Positions 9,304 to 17,888 of a DNA stretch of 64,000 nt are shown one piece after another; the stretch's first letter is position 1, and every line of letters starts with the position of its first letter. A program made the translations under genes and the position numbers. Origin of the DNA: Verrucomicrobiaceae bacterium (GTDB lineage: Bacteria > Verrucomicrobiota > Verrucomicrobiia > Verrucomicrobiales > Verrucomicrobiaceae); assembly GCA_947458455.1 (NCBI GenBank), contig CANGYJ010000002.1, positions 434,001 through 498,000 of the forward strand. The letters run 5' to 3'. Below the pieces are notes generated by a model. That model did not search any database. It saw only the letters and a list, made by a program, of their open reading frames with translations, and was not told the DNA's origin.

Positions 9304-9858
9304 CTATTCGAGTTCCACTTCGTAGTCGTCGGCGATTCGGCCGGACTTGAAGCGATAGATCGTTTTGACCATCGCAGCGGGCGTTTCAGATTCAAACCAC
9401 GCGGCGGAGCACCATGGATAGTCTTTGGCATTCGTCACTAGGCCATGACGGATCGGGTTTTGATGCGTGTAGGCCAGCCGGGCAAAGTAGCCGCGTGGCA
9501 GATCGAGCTTCGTCTCCCAGTAGTTATGCCAGACTTTGCGTTCTGGCGTCTTGTCCTGGCGGTTGATCCACTTCGCGGTCTTCTCGTGAAGATGAGCGAG
9601 CATCGCGGAGAGGTTTTCGGCGCTGCCGGGCGATTCGGCGACGAAGTGATAATGATTTGAAAATACCGCCCAGGCTTCGAGTCGCCAGCCGTAATCCGCA
9701 CAGACGCGGAGAAGGCCGCGATGAAGCACATCGAGGCGTTCTTTCGTTCGGAAGTGGTGCGCTTTGAGATAGGTCGCCGCCGTGACGAAGTAGGTGCCAC
9801 GTTCCGTCAGCCTATGCGTCGGCGCATGCGGCCAAGCGATGGGAGGTGAAACGTTCAT
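9304..9858 (-). CDS. REP-associated tyrosine transposase (RAYT, Y1/HUH family)
   Basis: This 184-residue protein has the HUH motif His69-Tyr-His71 (FSNHYHFVAE) and the RAYT-type tail LAYTHQNPIRHGL with candidate catalytic Tyr130. RAYTs are domesticated IS200-like single-strand nucleases that recognise and spread REP palindromes. The start MNVSPPIAW was chosen because the longer frame runs into the flanking repeat. Nested palindromes lie on both sides and end almost at the stop codon, so gene and repeats look like one unit. Confidence 0.9.
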   Translation of the reverse strand: MNVSPPIAWPHAPTHRLTERGTYFVTAATYLKAHHFRTKERLDVLHRGLLRVCADYGWRLEAWAVFSNHYHFVAESPGSAENLSAMLAHLHEKTAKWINRQDKTPERKVWHNYWETKLDLPRGYFARLAYTHQNPIRHGLVTNAKDYPWCSAAWFESETPAAMVKTIYRFKSGRIADDYEVELE

Positions 9859-9897
9859 GCTGCCGAAACGCATGAATCGCTGAGGACTTTTCGATTT

Positions 9898-10066
9898 CGC
9901 GAAGCGTCGTGGAGTGCGGTGGCAGAGGGGCAAGGCGCAAGCCTGCCCCGGCGACACCGCTGTCGAGCGCGGGAAGAATGCTCTTGGGACTTTGCACGCT
10001 GTCCTGCACGCGACAGCGGTGTCGCGCTTTAGCGCTTATCACCGCACTCCACGACGCTGACGCGAG
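9898..10066. repeat. REPIN-like nested palindrome, right flank of RAYT gene
   Basis: This is a second copy, in direct orientation, of the nested palindrome on the other side of the RAYT gene. The outer arms (about 9905-9924 and 10038-10056) and inner arms (about 9951-9970 and 10009-10026) match the left copy closely, while the loop between the inner arms differs. It lies between the RAYT gene and the stop codon of the giant cytochrome gene. Confidence 0.8.
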
Positions 10067-10075
10067 TCTCGACGA

Positions 10076-13000
10076 TCAATGATTAAACAAGAACGCCGGT
10101 GAGTTGATCAAGGCCCAGGCCAAGTCCTGCGCGGCAGTCAGGCGCTTGTTCGTGAGCTGCTTCGCACTCAAATCGGAATCGCGGCGGAGTTGGATGAGTT
10201 TGGGGTTGAGGACGATGGGGTTTTGGGCGTTCACGTGCTTCGTTTCGAGAGCGATCAGCTGAGGATCGACAGGAAGGGGCTTCTTCGCGGCGGCGAGGGT
10301 CTTTTTCTGGCTTTGGTAGTCGCGGAATTGGTTGAGGAAGTGGGCGGTGAGGGTGGCGATTTGGGCGGGGGTGCGTTTTGCGGCTTTGAGCGCGGCGGCG
10401 ACATCGGCGGGGACGCCGAAGCGGATTTGCGGGCTGGTGGTGACCCAGAGGCGGAAGCGGCCGGGGTTGTATTTGCCGTTTTGGAAGTTGCTGGTCATCT
10501 GGATGCTGAAACTGGTGCCGCCTTCATTCGTGATGGGCTTCTCGAAGGCGAAGATGGCTTCGTGGCGGAAGCCGGTGTCGGGGCTGACGGCCCAGCCCTT
10601 GTCGCGATTGCCTTTTTTGAGGGCTTCACCAATCGGGAAGCTGTTTTGCTCGAAGTCGGCTTTCGGATTTTTGAGCGTTTGGGCCACGCCGGAGCCACGT
10701 TTGCGTTTCACGTCGGCGGCGTCGGTGGTGACGACGAATTCGCCGAGGACGAAATTGCCGTCGGGGGCCAATCCGGGGCCGTTGGAGGGCAGGCGGTCGT
10801 CGGGGAGCATTTCGAGTTTGATGCCGGTGATGCCTTGGAGGTCGGATTTGCCGAGGAGGAGGTAGTTTCCGGTGGTTTGCTTGCCTTCGGCGTAAGGGGT
10901 GGCGAGGAGGCTGCCATCGGGCAGGACGTCGATTTTTTCGACGCCACCGGCTCGCTGGGCTTTGAGGTCGAGCACGTGCCACTCGGTGGTGAGATCGAGG
11001 TAGTTTTCCCATTTGGGCTGATTCAGGGCAGCGGTGTCAAAGGCGGCCTTCACCTTGGCTTCGGCGGTTTGGATGGCGGTTTGGCGAGCAGCCTCCTTCT
11101 TCGCGTTTTCAGGGGCGATTTTGGCTTGGTAGGCCTTCAATTCGGCTTCAGCGGCCTTGATGGCGACGAGGCGATCTTGCTCGGCTTTGGCGATGAAGGG
11201 CTTTTGCTCGGCTTCTTTGGCCTGGGCGACGGCGGCGAGGGTTTTGTGCTCGGAATCGAGCCCGGCCATGCTTTCGAGCGCGGCGTCGATCTCTTTCGGC
11301 GTGGCGTGGCGGTTGATGATGCGGACAAAGATGGCATCGACGAGCTGGCGGTCGTCTTGGATCTCGGCGGTGAGTTTCGCGATGGCGTTGCCGGAATCGC
11401 TGATGGCATCGCCGACGGTGGGACCGCTCATCAAAGCCATGACGGGGCCGAGATTGACGTCGTTGCTGCGTTCGCACTCGCACACGGATTCACGAGCCGG
11501 GCGGCCGAAGTTGGTGAGGAAGCCATCTTGCAGTTTGATCTGCGCATCGGCCAAAGCGGCGGCGCGGGTGCCTTTGGGCACGCCGGGGATGTTGGGCATG
11601 CTGCCGGTGACGGCGAAGACGGAGTCAAAGAGCACCTCGGCGGGCAGGCGGCGGGCTTTGGCGTGGCTGTAGTTCGTTTTGTCGTCCTCGTTCCATTTGT
11701 TCGTGCTGAGCGAGAGCTGGTAGGTGCGGCTGGTGGCGATGAGCTTCATCAGGTGGCGCACGTTGAAGCCGCTTTGGATGAACTCGTTCGTGAGGTATTG
11801 CAGCAGCTCGGGATTGCTCGGTGGATTGCCGGCGCGGATGTCATCGAGCGGTTCGATGACGCCGGTGCCGGTGAGGTAGCCCCAGATGCGGTTCGCGTAG
11901 CTCATGGCGAAGTAATCGTTCTCCGGGCTGGTCATCCAGGTGGCAAACTGATCGCGGCGGGTGGTGGCGGCCTGGCTGACGAGTGCGGCGTCATACGGCA
12001 CTTTCGGAGCCACGGGCTTGTTCGTGCGCAGGTGAAGCACGTCGCCGTCTTTTTTATCGCTCACGATTTCATAGAGTGGCTTCGCGCCTTCGACGGCGCT
12101 GCCGCCGATGGTGGCTCCTTTGGCCTGCGGATCGCCAGCGAGATTGATCTGGGCGAAGTAGGACGCGGTTTCGTAGTATTGATCCATCGTCCACTTCTCG
12201 AAGGGATGATCGTGGCACTTGTTGCAGTTGAAACGGGTGGCCAAAAACAGGTGCGTGGTGTTTTCGACGAGTTCTTCCGGCGTGCGCACGGTTTTGAAGT
12301 AAGCGGCGGCGGGGTTGTCCTTGTTCGAGCCGGTGGCGGTGACGATGCGATACGCGAAGCGATCATACGGCGTGTTGTCGGCGACTTGCTGCTTGATCCA
12401 CGTGCGCAGGCCGGCTGCACCTTCGGTGCCGAGGAATTTGGAGTTCACCTGAAGCATGTCGGCCCATTTGTTGGACCAATGCTCGATGAAGTCAGGATTG
12501 CCGATGAGCTTGTCGATGACCTCGCCGCGCTTCGAGCGGAGATCACGCTTGTCGTTGATGAAGGCGAGCACTTCCTCGGCCTTCGGCGGCAGGCCGGTGA
12601 GATCGAGGTGGATGCGGCGGAGGAAGTCCTCATCGCTGCACACGCCACTAGGCTCGATCTTCATGCGCTGCCACTTCTGGGCGACGAGTTCGTCGATCTT
12701 GTTCCAAGTCTCCGGCTGCTTCCACGCGAACCCGGTGCGATCACCCATCACCGTGATGGTGGTGGCGGCGTAAGCGCCTTCAAAGCGGGCGAGGATGGGT
12801 GCCTCACCGCGACGCAGGCTCGTCATGAGGCCTTTTTTGTCGGCTTCGATGACATCGCCATTGCCGCTTTCGAGGAAGGCCTCGGCGGTGACGTCTTTGA
12901 CATAGCCATCGGCATAACGGGCGATGACGCGGAGCTGCTGGCGGCCACCGATGCGCTCGATGACGGGGTTTTTCGGCGAAAGCTCGATGCTGGTCACTCG

Positions 13001-15175
13001 CGGCGTGGCGAGGTTCACCTTCGCACCTTGGCTGATCCAGGCTTTGAGCGATTCGTAGTAAAGCTCGCCCGGCACGGTGAGCTGGCCGCCTTCATGCGGC
13101 ACCGCCCCGCTGGCTTTGAGCAGCATGAGCGAATGCTCCGGCGAGGCAACGTTGGCACGGCGGCTGGCGAGTTCATCGGCGTAAGCGAGCACGTCGTAGA
13201 TGGGATCGTAACCACGCAGCGAGAGCTTGAAGCCTGCTTTGCCTTCCTTGGCGCCGTGGCAGGTGCCTTGATTGCAACCGAGCTTCGACGTGATGGGCAT
13301 GATGTCGCGGACGTAATCCGGCTTTAGCGCCACATTGAGGCCGCTGACATTCGCGGGCACACTCGCAGTGCGGCCCATGAAGCTGATGTTGATGGCGGTG
13401 GCACCGTCTTTGTCCGGACGCACCATGCCGCGTGAGTCGATCTGCACCACGTCGCCCTTCGCAGCGGTGATTTTCGCCATGCGGGTGACATCGGCACGCG
13501 TGCCGTCGCTCATCTTCGCGGTGATCAAAATCTGCGCATACTCGCTGGGCTTGGCGATCTTGATATTTGCGGGCTCGACCTCAATGGAGGCCACGGTGGG
13601 GCCGGTGTGCAGCGTCTCGACCTTGTCGTCCTTTTTCACGTCCACACGCACGGTGTCGTCCGCGATCACATCGCTGGCGGCGAGCACTTTTTCCTTCACG
13701 AGCGGCACGCTGACGAATTCCTTCGCGATCTTGCCCGTGGCGGCATCGATGAGGCGGATCTGACCATCCTGACCGGCTGCGGCGATGGTTTTGCCATCGG
13801 GCGAGAAGGTCACACTGAACACCCCGCTCGGCAGCGGCGTGCTGCTGAGCTGCTTCACGTCTTTGACGATCCAGTCGTCGAGTTCCTTGCCTTTGCCGTT
13901 CACGGTTTCGACGAGCTTCTTCACCGCATCCGGCATGGTGCTGTCGTATTCGCTGCTATAAATGTTCACCGCGCCGGTTCCTTCAAACGAGGCACCCGCG
14001 ACGATGCGCTTGCCATCGGGCGCGAAGTCCACGCCGAAGATGCGGCCCTGCATCGCGGGGAATTTGCGGATGAGGTTCGCGTTGTCGCCGATGACGCGTT
14101 TCGTGAGGCGCTCCATGCGGTAAATCGCGGGCACGCCGTCGGTGCCGCCGATGAGCACCTCGTTGCGCTGCGGATGCCGTGCGAGCACTTGCACGCCGCC
14201 TTTGAGTGCGCCGGGCGTGATGGACGTGACGTTATCGACGAAGCGCATCGTGGCGACCTCGGTGAGCTTCACGCTCATGTCGCGACCGCAGGAGACGACG
14301 TGCTTGCCATCCACGCCCCACACGGTGTCGAGCACCCAATCGCTGTGGCCGCCCATGAAGAGCGTTTCTTTGCCCGTGGCGGTGTCGATGGCCCGCACGG
14401 CATTGTCGGCGCAGCCAAACGCGAGCTGCTTGCCATCGGGCGACCAGCTCGCGCCGTAGATGGTGTCAAAGGTGAGCGATTTGGACAGCTCGAGCTTCTT
14501 CGCCGCCACGTCCCAAATCTGGATTTCGCCCATGCGAGCCGGGCTGCCACCCGTGACGGCGATCTTTTTGCCATCCGGCGACCACGCGAGCTTCTGAATG
14601 CGCTCCGCAAGTCCCACCAGTCGCGCCACGAGGCCGCTGCCATCCGCTTGGTGCACCAAAACCTCATGATAACCAGCCACCGCGATCATCGCGCCATCCG
14701 GCGAATACTCGACCGACGTGACCGCCGGAGCGGTCACATACACCGGCGGATGCGCCATGTCGTATTGCGCCTTCGCCGAGGCCGGCGTGTCGTCCTTCGC
14801 GCCTTCATTGATCCAGCGCTCGATCAATGCGATCTGCGTCGCGTGCAGCGCATCCGCCTTCTGCGGCATCTCCACTTTGCCATGCGCATCCGGTTTGATG
14901 AGCTTCAGCAGATTCGACTCCGACGCTTTCCCCGGCACCACCGCCACCGCCTCCTCGCCGCCCTTCAGCAAGGCCGCGAACTCTGTCATGATGTAATCGC
15001 CCTTCTTCTTCGCCGGCTGATGGCAGCCATTGCACTGCGCCTGGAAGATCGGCCGGATGTGTTTGTAGAACGACACCGGCTTGGATGGATCGATGCCCTC
15101 ATCTTTCTTCGGTGCCTGCGCGGAGGCAGACACAGCAGACAAAACGAGCGCGGCAGTGAGGAGACGATTCTTCAT
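10076..15175 (-). CDS. Giant planctomycete-type cytochrome/WD40/DUF1549/DUF1553 protein
   Basis: This is a 1699-residue exported protein. It has a signal peptide (1-20), a PSCyt1-type c-heme site (Cys48-Cys51-His52 in CNGCHQP), WD40-like propeller repeats (about 150-520), a bacterial Ig-like segment (about 530-620), a CNQGTCHG motif near 634-640, another Ig-like stretch, DUF1549 (from about 835, with CNKCHDH near 985) and DUF1553 (from about 1100), which ends with the usual WALINSPAFLFNH. An Ala/Lys-rich segment with coiled-coil character interrupts DUF1553. These domains are common in PVC bacteria and are linked to extracytoplasmic redox or glycan breakdown; the reaction is unknown. The DUF1501 partner gene often found downstream is absent. 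Confidence 0.9.
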   Translation of the reverse strand: MKNRLLTAALVLSAVSASAQAPKKDEGIDPSKPVSFYKHIRPIFQAQCNGCHQPAKKKGDYIMTEFAALLKGGEEAVAVVPGKASESNLLKLIKPDAHGKVEMPQKADALHATQIALIERWINEGAKDDTPASAKAQYDMAHPPVYVTAPAVTSVEYSPDGAMIAVAGYHEVLVHQADGSGLVARLVGLAERIQKLAWSPDGKKIAVTGGSPARMGEIQIWDVAAKKLELSKSLTFDTIYGASWSPDGKQLAFGCADNAVRAIDTATGKETLFMGGHSDWVLDTVWGVDGKHVVSCGRDMSVKLTEVATMRFVDNVTSITPGALKGGVQVLARHPQRNEVLIGGTDGVPAIYRMERLTKRVIGDNANLIRKFPAMQGRIFGVDFAPDGKRIVAGASFEGTGAVNIYSSEYDSTMPDAVKKLVETVNGKGKELDDWIVKDVKQLSSTPLPSGVFSVTFSPDGKTIAAAGQDGQIRLIDAATGKIAKEFVSVPLVKEKVLAASDVIADDTVRVDVKKDDKVETLHTGPTVASIEVEPANIKIAKPSEYAQILITAKMSDGTRADVTRMAKITAAKGDVVQIDSRGMVRPDKDGATAINISFMGRTASVPANVSGLNVALKPDYVRDIMPITSKLGCNQGTCHGAKEGKAGFKLSLRGYDPIYDVLAYADELASRRANVASPEHSLMLLKASGAVPHEGGQLTVPGELYYESLKAWISQGAKVNLATPRVTSIELSPKNPVIERIGGRQQLRVIARYADGYVKDVTAEAFLESGNGDVIEADKKGLMTSLRRGEAPILARFEGAYAATTITVMGDRTGFAWKQPETWNKIDELVAQKWQRMKIEPSGVCSDEDFLRRIHLDLTGLPPKAEEVLAFINDKRDLRSKRGEVIDKLIGNPDFIEHWSNKWADMLQVNSKFLGTEGAAGLRTWIKQQVADNTPYDRFAYRIVTATGSNKDNPAAAYFKTVRTPEELVENTTHLFLATRFNCNKCHDHPFEKWTMDQYYETASYFAQINLAGDPQAKGATIGGSAVEGAKPLYEIVSDKKDGDVLHLRTNKPVAPKVPYDAALVSQAATTRRDQFATWMTSPENDYFAMSYANRIWGYLTGTGVIEPLDDIRAGNPPSNPELLQYLTNEFIQSGFNVRHLMKLIATSRTYQLSLSTNKWNEDDKTNYSHAKARRLPAEVLFDSVFAVTGSMPNIPGVPKGTRAAALADAQIKLQDGFLTNFGRPARESVCECERSNDVNLGPVMALMSGPTVGDAISDSGNAIAKLTAEIQDDRQLVDAIFVRIINRHATPKEIDAALESMAGLDSEHKTLAAVAQAKEAEQKPFIAKAEQDRLVAIKAAEAELKAYQAKIAPENAKKEAARQTAIQTAEAKVKAAFDTAALNQPKWENYLDLTTEWHVLDLKAQRAGGVEKIDVLPDGSLLATPYAEGKQTTGNYLLLGKSDLQGITGIKLEMLPDDRLPSNGPGLAPDGNFVLGEFVVTTDAADVKRKRGSGVAQTLKNPKADFEQNSFPIGEALKKGNRDKGWAVSPDTGFRHEAIFAFEKPITNEGGTSFSIQMTSNFQNGKYNPGRFRLWVTTSPQIRFGVPADVAAALKAAKRTPAQIATLTAHFLNQFRDYQSQKKTLAAAKKPLPVDPQLIALETKHVNAQNPIVLNPKLIQLRRDSDLSAKQLTNKRLTAAQDLAWALINSPAFLFNH

Positions 15176-15385
15176 GGCAAAGGAGGGCTTGGGGCCGCAA
15201 AAAACGGGCGCTAAGGCGCAATCCTTGCGTCAGGAGCGTGCCAAGGCGGGATCGTCCATGCGGGGTGGTGGTGGAGCATTGCGATCCGTTACAAAACAGC
15301 GAAATGCGATGTGTGTGGCCTTTGGGGAAATGAGCGGCTCAACAATGAACTTGGCTTCATCAGACTTTGAAGGCACCATTGCCAC

Positions 15386-15577
15386 ATGGATTCCACCGCC
15401 CAGATCGAATCACCCGTCCAGACCGAGCCGCCAAACCCGCCGCGCCTGCGTTATGTGCCGAAGCCGAAGGGGTCGTGGATGAAACTGGTCGGTCGTGCAA
15501 AAAACGACGATTTGTCCCTGAGCGCCTTCAAGCTCGGCGAGGAATGGCGGGAGCAGATGAACCGCGAAGGGCACTGA
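15386..15577 (+). CDS. Probable antitoxin of PIN-domain module
   Basis: This 63-residue protein has a Pro-rich start (PVQTEPPNPPRLRYVPKPKG) and a short helical, charged C-terminus. I recognise no DNA-binding fold. It is called an antitoxin from context: it ends four bases before a VapC-like PIN gene, the standard antitoxin-toxin order. The start ATG is the first possible one and no ribosome binding site is evident. Confidence 0.6.
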   Translation: MDSTAQIESPVQTEPPNPPRLRYVPKPKGSWMKLVGRAKNDDLSLSAFKLGEEWREQMNREGH

Positions 15578-15581
15578 GACG

Positions 15582-16004
15582 ATGTTCGTCATTCTCGATA
15601 CGAATCATTACCGTGAGATGCTGCACGAAACCGAGTTGGGCGGCAAGCTTTCGGAGAGGCTGCGCGAGAGGGATGCGGATGCTTTCACTACCATCGTGAC
15701 CGTGCAGGAGATCACGCAGGGATGGACCGCCGAGATCAACCGTTGCAAAACCGGCCGTGACCAAGTCCGGGCCTATGAGCAGTTCGAGAACGCCATTCAC
15801 GACTTTGCCGACATCACCATTCTTGCCTTCGACTCCGAGGCGGCGGAGATTTTCCATGCCTTTTCCGCGAGCTTGCGGCGCATCGGCACGATGGATTTGA
15901 AGATCGCCGCCATCGCCTGCTCTCATGGGGCTCTGCTGTTGTCACGAAACCTGCGGGACTTCACCCAGGTGCCGGGTTTGACGGTCGAAAACTGGCTGGA
16001 TTGA
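15582..16004 (+). CDS. VapC-like PIN-domain ribonuclease toxin
   Basis: This 140-residue single PIN domain has the expected acidic metal-binding residues Asp6 (ILDTNHY), Glu43 (TVQEITQG), Asp105 (GTMDLKIAAIA) and Asp126 (SRNLRDFTQVPGL). VapC toxins cleave tRNA or rRNA when not bound by the antitoxin. The C-terminal NLRDF-x-VPGL-x-VENW is typical of chromosomal VapC proteins. The small gene just upstream is the likely antitoxin. The RNA target is unknown. Confidence 0.85.
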   Translation: MFVILDTNHYREMLHETELGGKLSERLRERDADAFTTIVTVQEITQGWTAEINRCKTGRDQVRAYEQFENAIHDFADITILAFDSEAAEIFHAFSASLRRIGTMDLKIAAIACSHGALLLSRNLRDFTQVPGLTVENWLD

Positions 16005-16049
16005 GGTAGGCAGACGTTCCGACAGGCACCCTGCCTCTTCGCCATCCGC

Positions 16050-16931
16050 TCATGCTGCCTTCGGCCCTAGCGGAGCGTAAAACTTAAAATTCCCGGTGTA
16101 GCCATCCACGGGGCTTTCACCCGCCAGGACGACCTCGTTTTCTGCCTGAAGCTGATGCATGGCCTTCTCGGAGAAGAGCATGCGCTGGCCGAGGTTGGCG
16201 GCGATTTTTTCGATACGGAAGACGAAGTTCACCTCGGGGCCGTGCAGATTGAGTTCGCTCATGGTGGGCACGCTGCCGAGGACGGCGCTGCCATGGTGCA
16301 AAACGACGCGGAAGGGCAGCGAGGAAGTCGCCTGAGCCGCGCGGAGGTTGGCAATGGCCTGGCGCACGCGGATGTGGCTGCCCTCACCGCCGGTCCAGTA
16401 GCAGAAAAAGCCATCGCCGAGGTATTTCGACATGTGGCCGCCGCAGTCGTCGATGATCTGGCGGCACTCTTTGAACCAGGTGCCGGTGAGGCGCGGGTAT
16501 TTCTCCGGTGCGGTGTTTTGGGCGAGCTTCGTGGAGCCTTCGATGTCGGCCACCATGAGCCAGCACTCAGCCTGCTCCATGCGGATCATGGTGGAGGCCA
16601 TGACGGCTTTTCCAGAAGGGTGCATGGCGCTCAGGATCTCCGTGGCAAATTCGAGTTCCACATCGGCGATGCGAATGACATCGCCATTGCGCAGACGGAC
16701 GGCCTGGGAAAGGCGGCGGCCGTTGATGTAGGTGCCATTGGCGCTGCCGAGATCGACGATCCAAAACTCCGCCTCGCCCTGCGCCTGGATGATGGCGTGG
16801 CGGCGGGAGACCTCGCTGCTGGAAAGCTGGAGCGTGTTGGTGGGGTGACGACCAATGCCGCAGGTGCCCTTCAGGGCATGCTGCCGCCCATCAGAAAGGC
16901 GGAGCCAGGTTTGCAGCAGGGGAGCATTCAT
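16050..16931 (-). CDS. FHA domain fused to class III adenylate/guanylate cyclase domain
   Basis: The protein has 293 residues. The N-terminal FHA domain (about 8-95) keeps the phosphothreonine-binding residues in GIGRHP (25-30), SRRHA (42-46) and GSANGTYING (62-71). It is followed by a class III nucleotidyl cyclase domain with the metal-binding start MVADIEGSTKLAQ and HMSKYLGDGFFCYW. The protein may couple Ser/Thr phosphorylation to cyclic nucleotide synthesis. Whether every catalytic residue is present was not established, so activity is inferred. The start at MNAPLLQTW avoids overlap with the divergent Nudix gene; an upstream in-frame ATG would overlap it. Confidence 0.85.
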   Translation of the reverse strand: MNAPLLQTWLRLSDGRQHALKGTCGIGRHPTNTLQLSSSEVSRRHAIIQAQGEAEFWIVDLGSANGTYINGRRLSQAVRLRNGDVIRIADVELEFATEILSAMHPSGKAVMASTMIRMEQAECWLMVADIEGSTKLAQNTAPEKYPRLTGTWFKECRQIIDDCGGHMSKYLGDGFFCYWTGGEGSHIRVRQAIANLRAAQATSSLPFRVVLHHGSAVLGSVPTMSELNLHGPEVNFVFRIEKIAANLGQRMLFSEKAMHQLQAENEVVLAGESPVDGYTGNFKFYAPLGPKAA

Positions 16932-17001
16932 CGGGGCGGGAGAATGAACATGAAATAGACGCTCGCCAACGAGGAATCTCGCGTTCTGATGCGCCTCCCC
17001 C

Positions 17002-17547
17002 ATGCCGAAACCCTACCAATACTGCTCTGACTGCGGCTCGCCCGATTTGAAAGCCGTGAGTGATCGCGAATCCCGCTGCGAGCGCTGCGGTTTCCGTCAT
17101 TTCATCACGCCCATCCCGGCGGCGGTGGCGATGATCCTCGATGCGCAGGAACGCCTACTCGTGATCCGCCGGGGGCATGAGCCGGGTCTGGGCCTGCTCG
17201 GCATGCCCGGTGGTGTGATCGAGCCGGAGGAAAGTGGTGAAGAAGGGGCCTCCCGTGAGACGCGTGAAGAAACCGGCCTGCACATCCCGCCGGAGGCGTT
17301 TCGGTACTTTGTCTCGCTGAACAACCGTTACCTCTTCCAGGGCTTTGTGTGGCCGACGATTGATCTCTTCTTTGTGGCGCGGGTGGAGAGCTTCTGCGGC
17401 CTTCGAGCCGATCCTGCCGAGGTGATGGAATGGATGCCGATGAAGCTCGACGAGGTGCCGCTGGAGCAGTTTGCCTTTGGCTCCAATGCGGAAGCCGTGC
17501 GGCGACTGCGTGAGAGTGGCTTTCAAACCTCGCCCACTTCGAAATAA
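17002..17547 (+). CDS. Nudix hydrolase with N-terminal zinc ribbon
   Basis: This 181-residue protein has a zinc ribbon (Cys8, Cys11, Cys26, Cys29) followed by a Nudix domain with the box at about 71-93 (GVIEPEE, then RETREETGL). The zinc-ribbon plus Nudix layout is shared with NudC-like NADH or RNA-cap pyrophosphatases and with related NUDIX proteins of unknown substrate; this protein is shorter than NudC. Its last 25 bases overlap the convergent cupin gene. Confidence 0.88.
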   Translation: MPKPYQYCSDCGSPDLKAVSDRESRCERCGFRHFITPIPAAVAMILDAQERLLVIRRGHEPGLGLLGMPGGVIEPEESGEEGASRETREETGLHIPPEAFRYFVSLNNRYLFQGFVWPTIDLFFVARVESFCGLRADPAEVMEWMPMKLDEVPLEQFAFGSNAEAVRRLRESGFQTSPTSK

Positions 17548-17882
17548 TCATCCTCGGCGATGTCCGGGATGCCCACCACGAGCACGCGCATCTGACCGCG
17601 AGCCCCGTGCACGACACCAGGCGGGATGTGAACGAGCGAGCCTTTGCTCACGGGCTGCTCCACGCCATCGAGCACCACCGTGCCGCCGCCTTCGAGGACG
17701 TAGTAGAGTTCCGTGGAGCGCTTGTGGTAGTGCAGCTTTGCCCCATCAATATCCACCGCATGCGCCCAGGCGGCCGGATGCAGCGCCTCATCCTCACGGC
17801 TGATGAGCCGGTCACGCCAGCCGCAGGTGCTGCGCTCGCGGGGCGTGTGCCCTTCGTGACGAATGAGGAGCGGGCCAGGCAT
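17523..17882 (-). CDS. Cupin-domain protein
   Basis: This 119-residue single-domain cupin has metal-ligand candidates in HYHKRSTELYYVLEGGG and the second motif HIPPGVVHG. Small cupins include isomerases, dioxygenases and sugar-binding proteins, and nothing here fixes the substrate. It is six bases downstream of the OmpA-family gene and probably shares its transcript. It overlaps the convergent Nudix gene by 25 bases. Confidence 0.85.
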   Translation of the reverse strand: MPGPLLIRHEGHTPRERSTCGWRDRLISREDEALHPAAWAHAVDIDGAKLHYHKRSTELYYVLEGGGTVVLDGVEQPVSKGSLVHIPPGVVHGARGQMRVLVVGIPDIAEDDYFEVGEV

Positions 17883-17888
17883 GAGCGA

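Noticed and set aside
9126..10066. Possible CRISPR array because of repeated words
   Set aside because: The repeats are two long nested palindromes around a transposase gene, not short regular repeats with unique spacers.
10190..13327. Open frame of 1045 codons on the + strand
   Set aside because: It lies entirely antisense to the giant cytochrome protein and its translation is low-complexity Gly/Glu/Val-rich, typical of a high-GC shadow frame.
13607..15214. Open frame of 535 codons on the + strand
   Set aside because: It is antisense to the WD40 part of the giant protein; His/Arg-rich without family signature.
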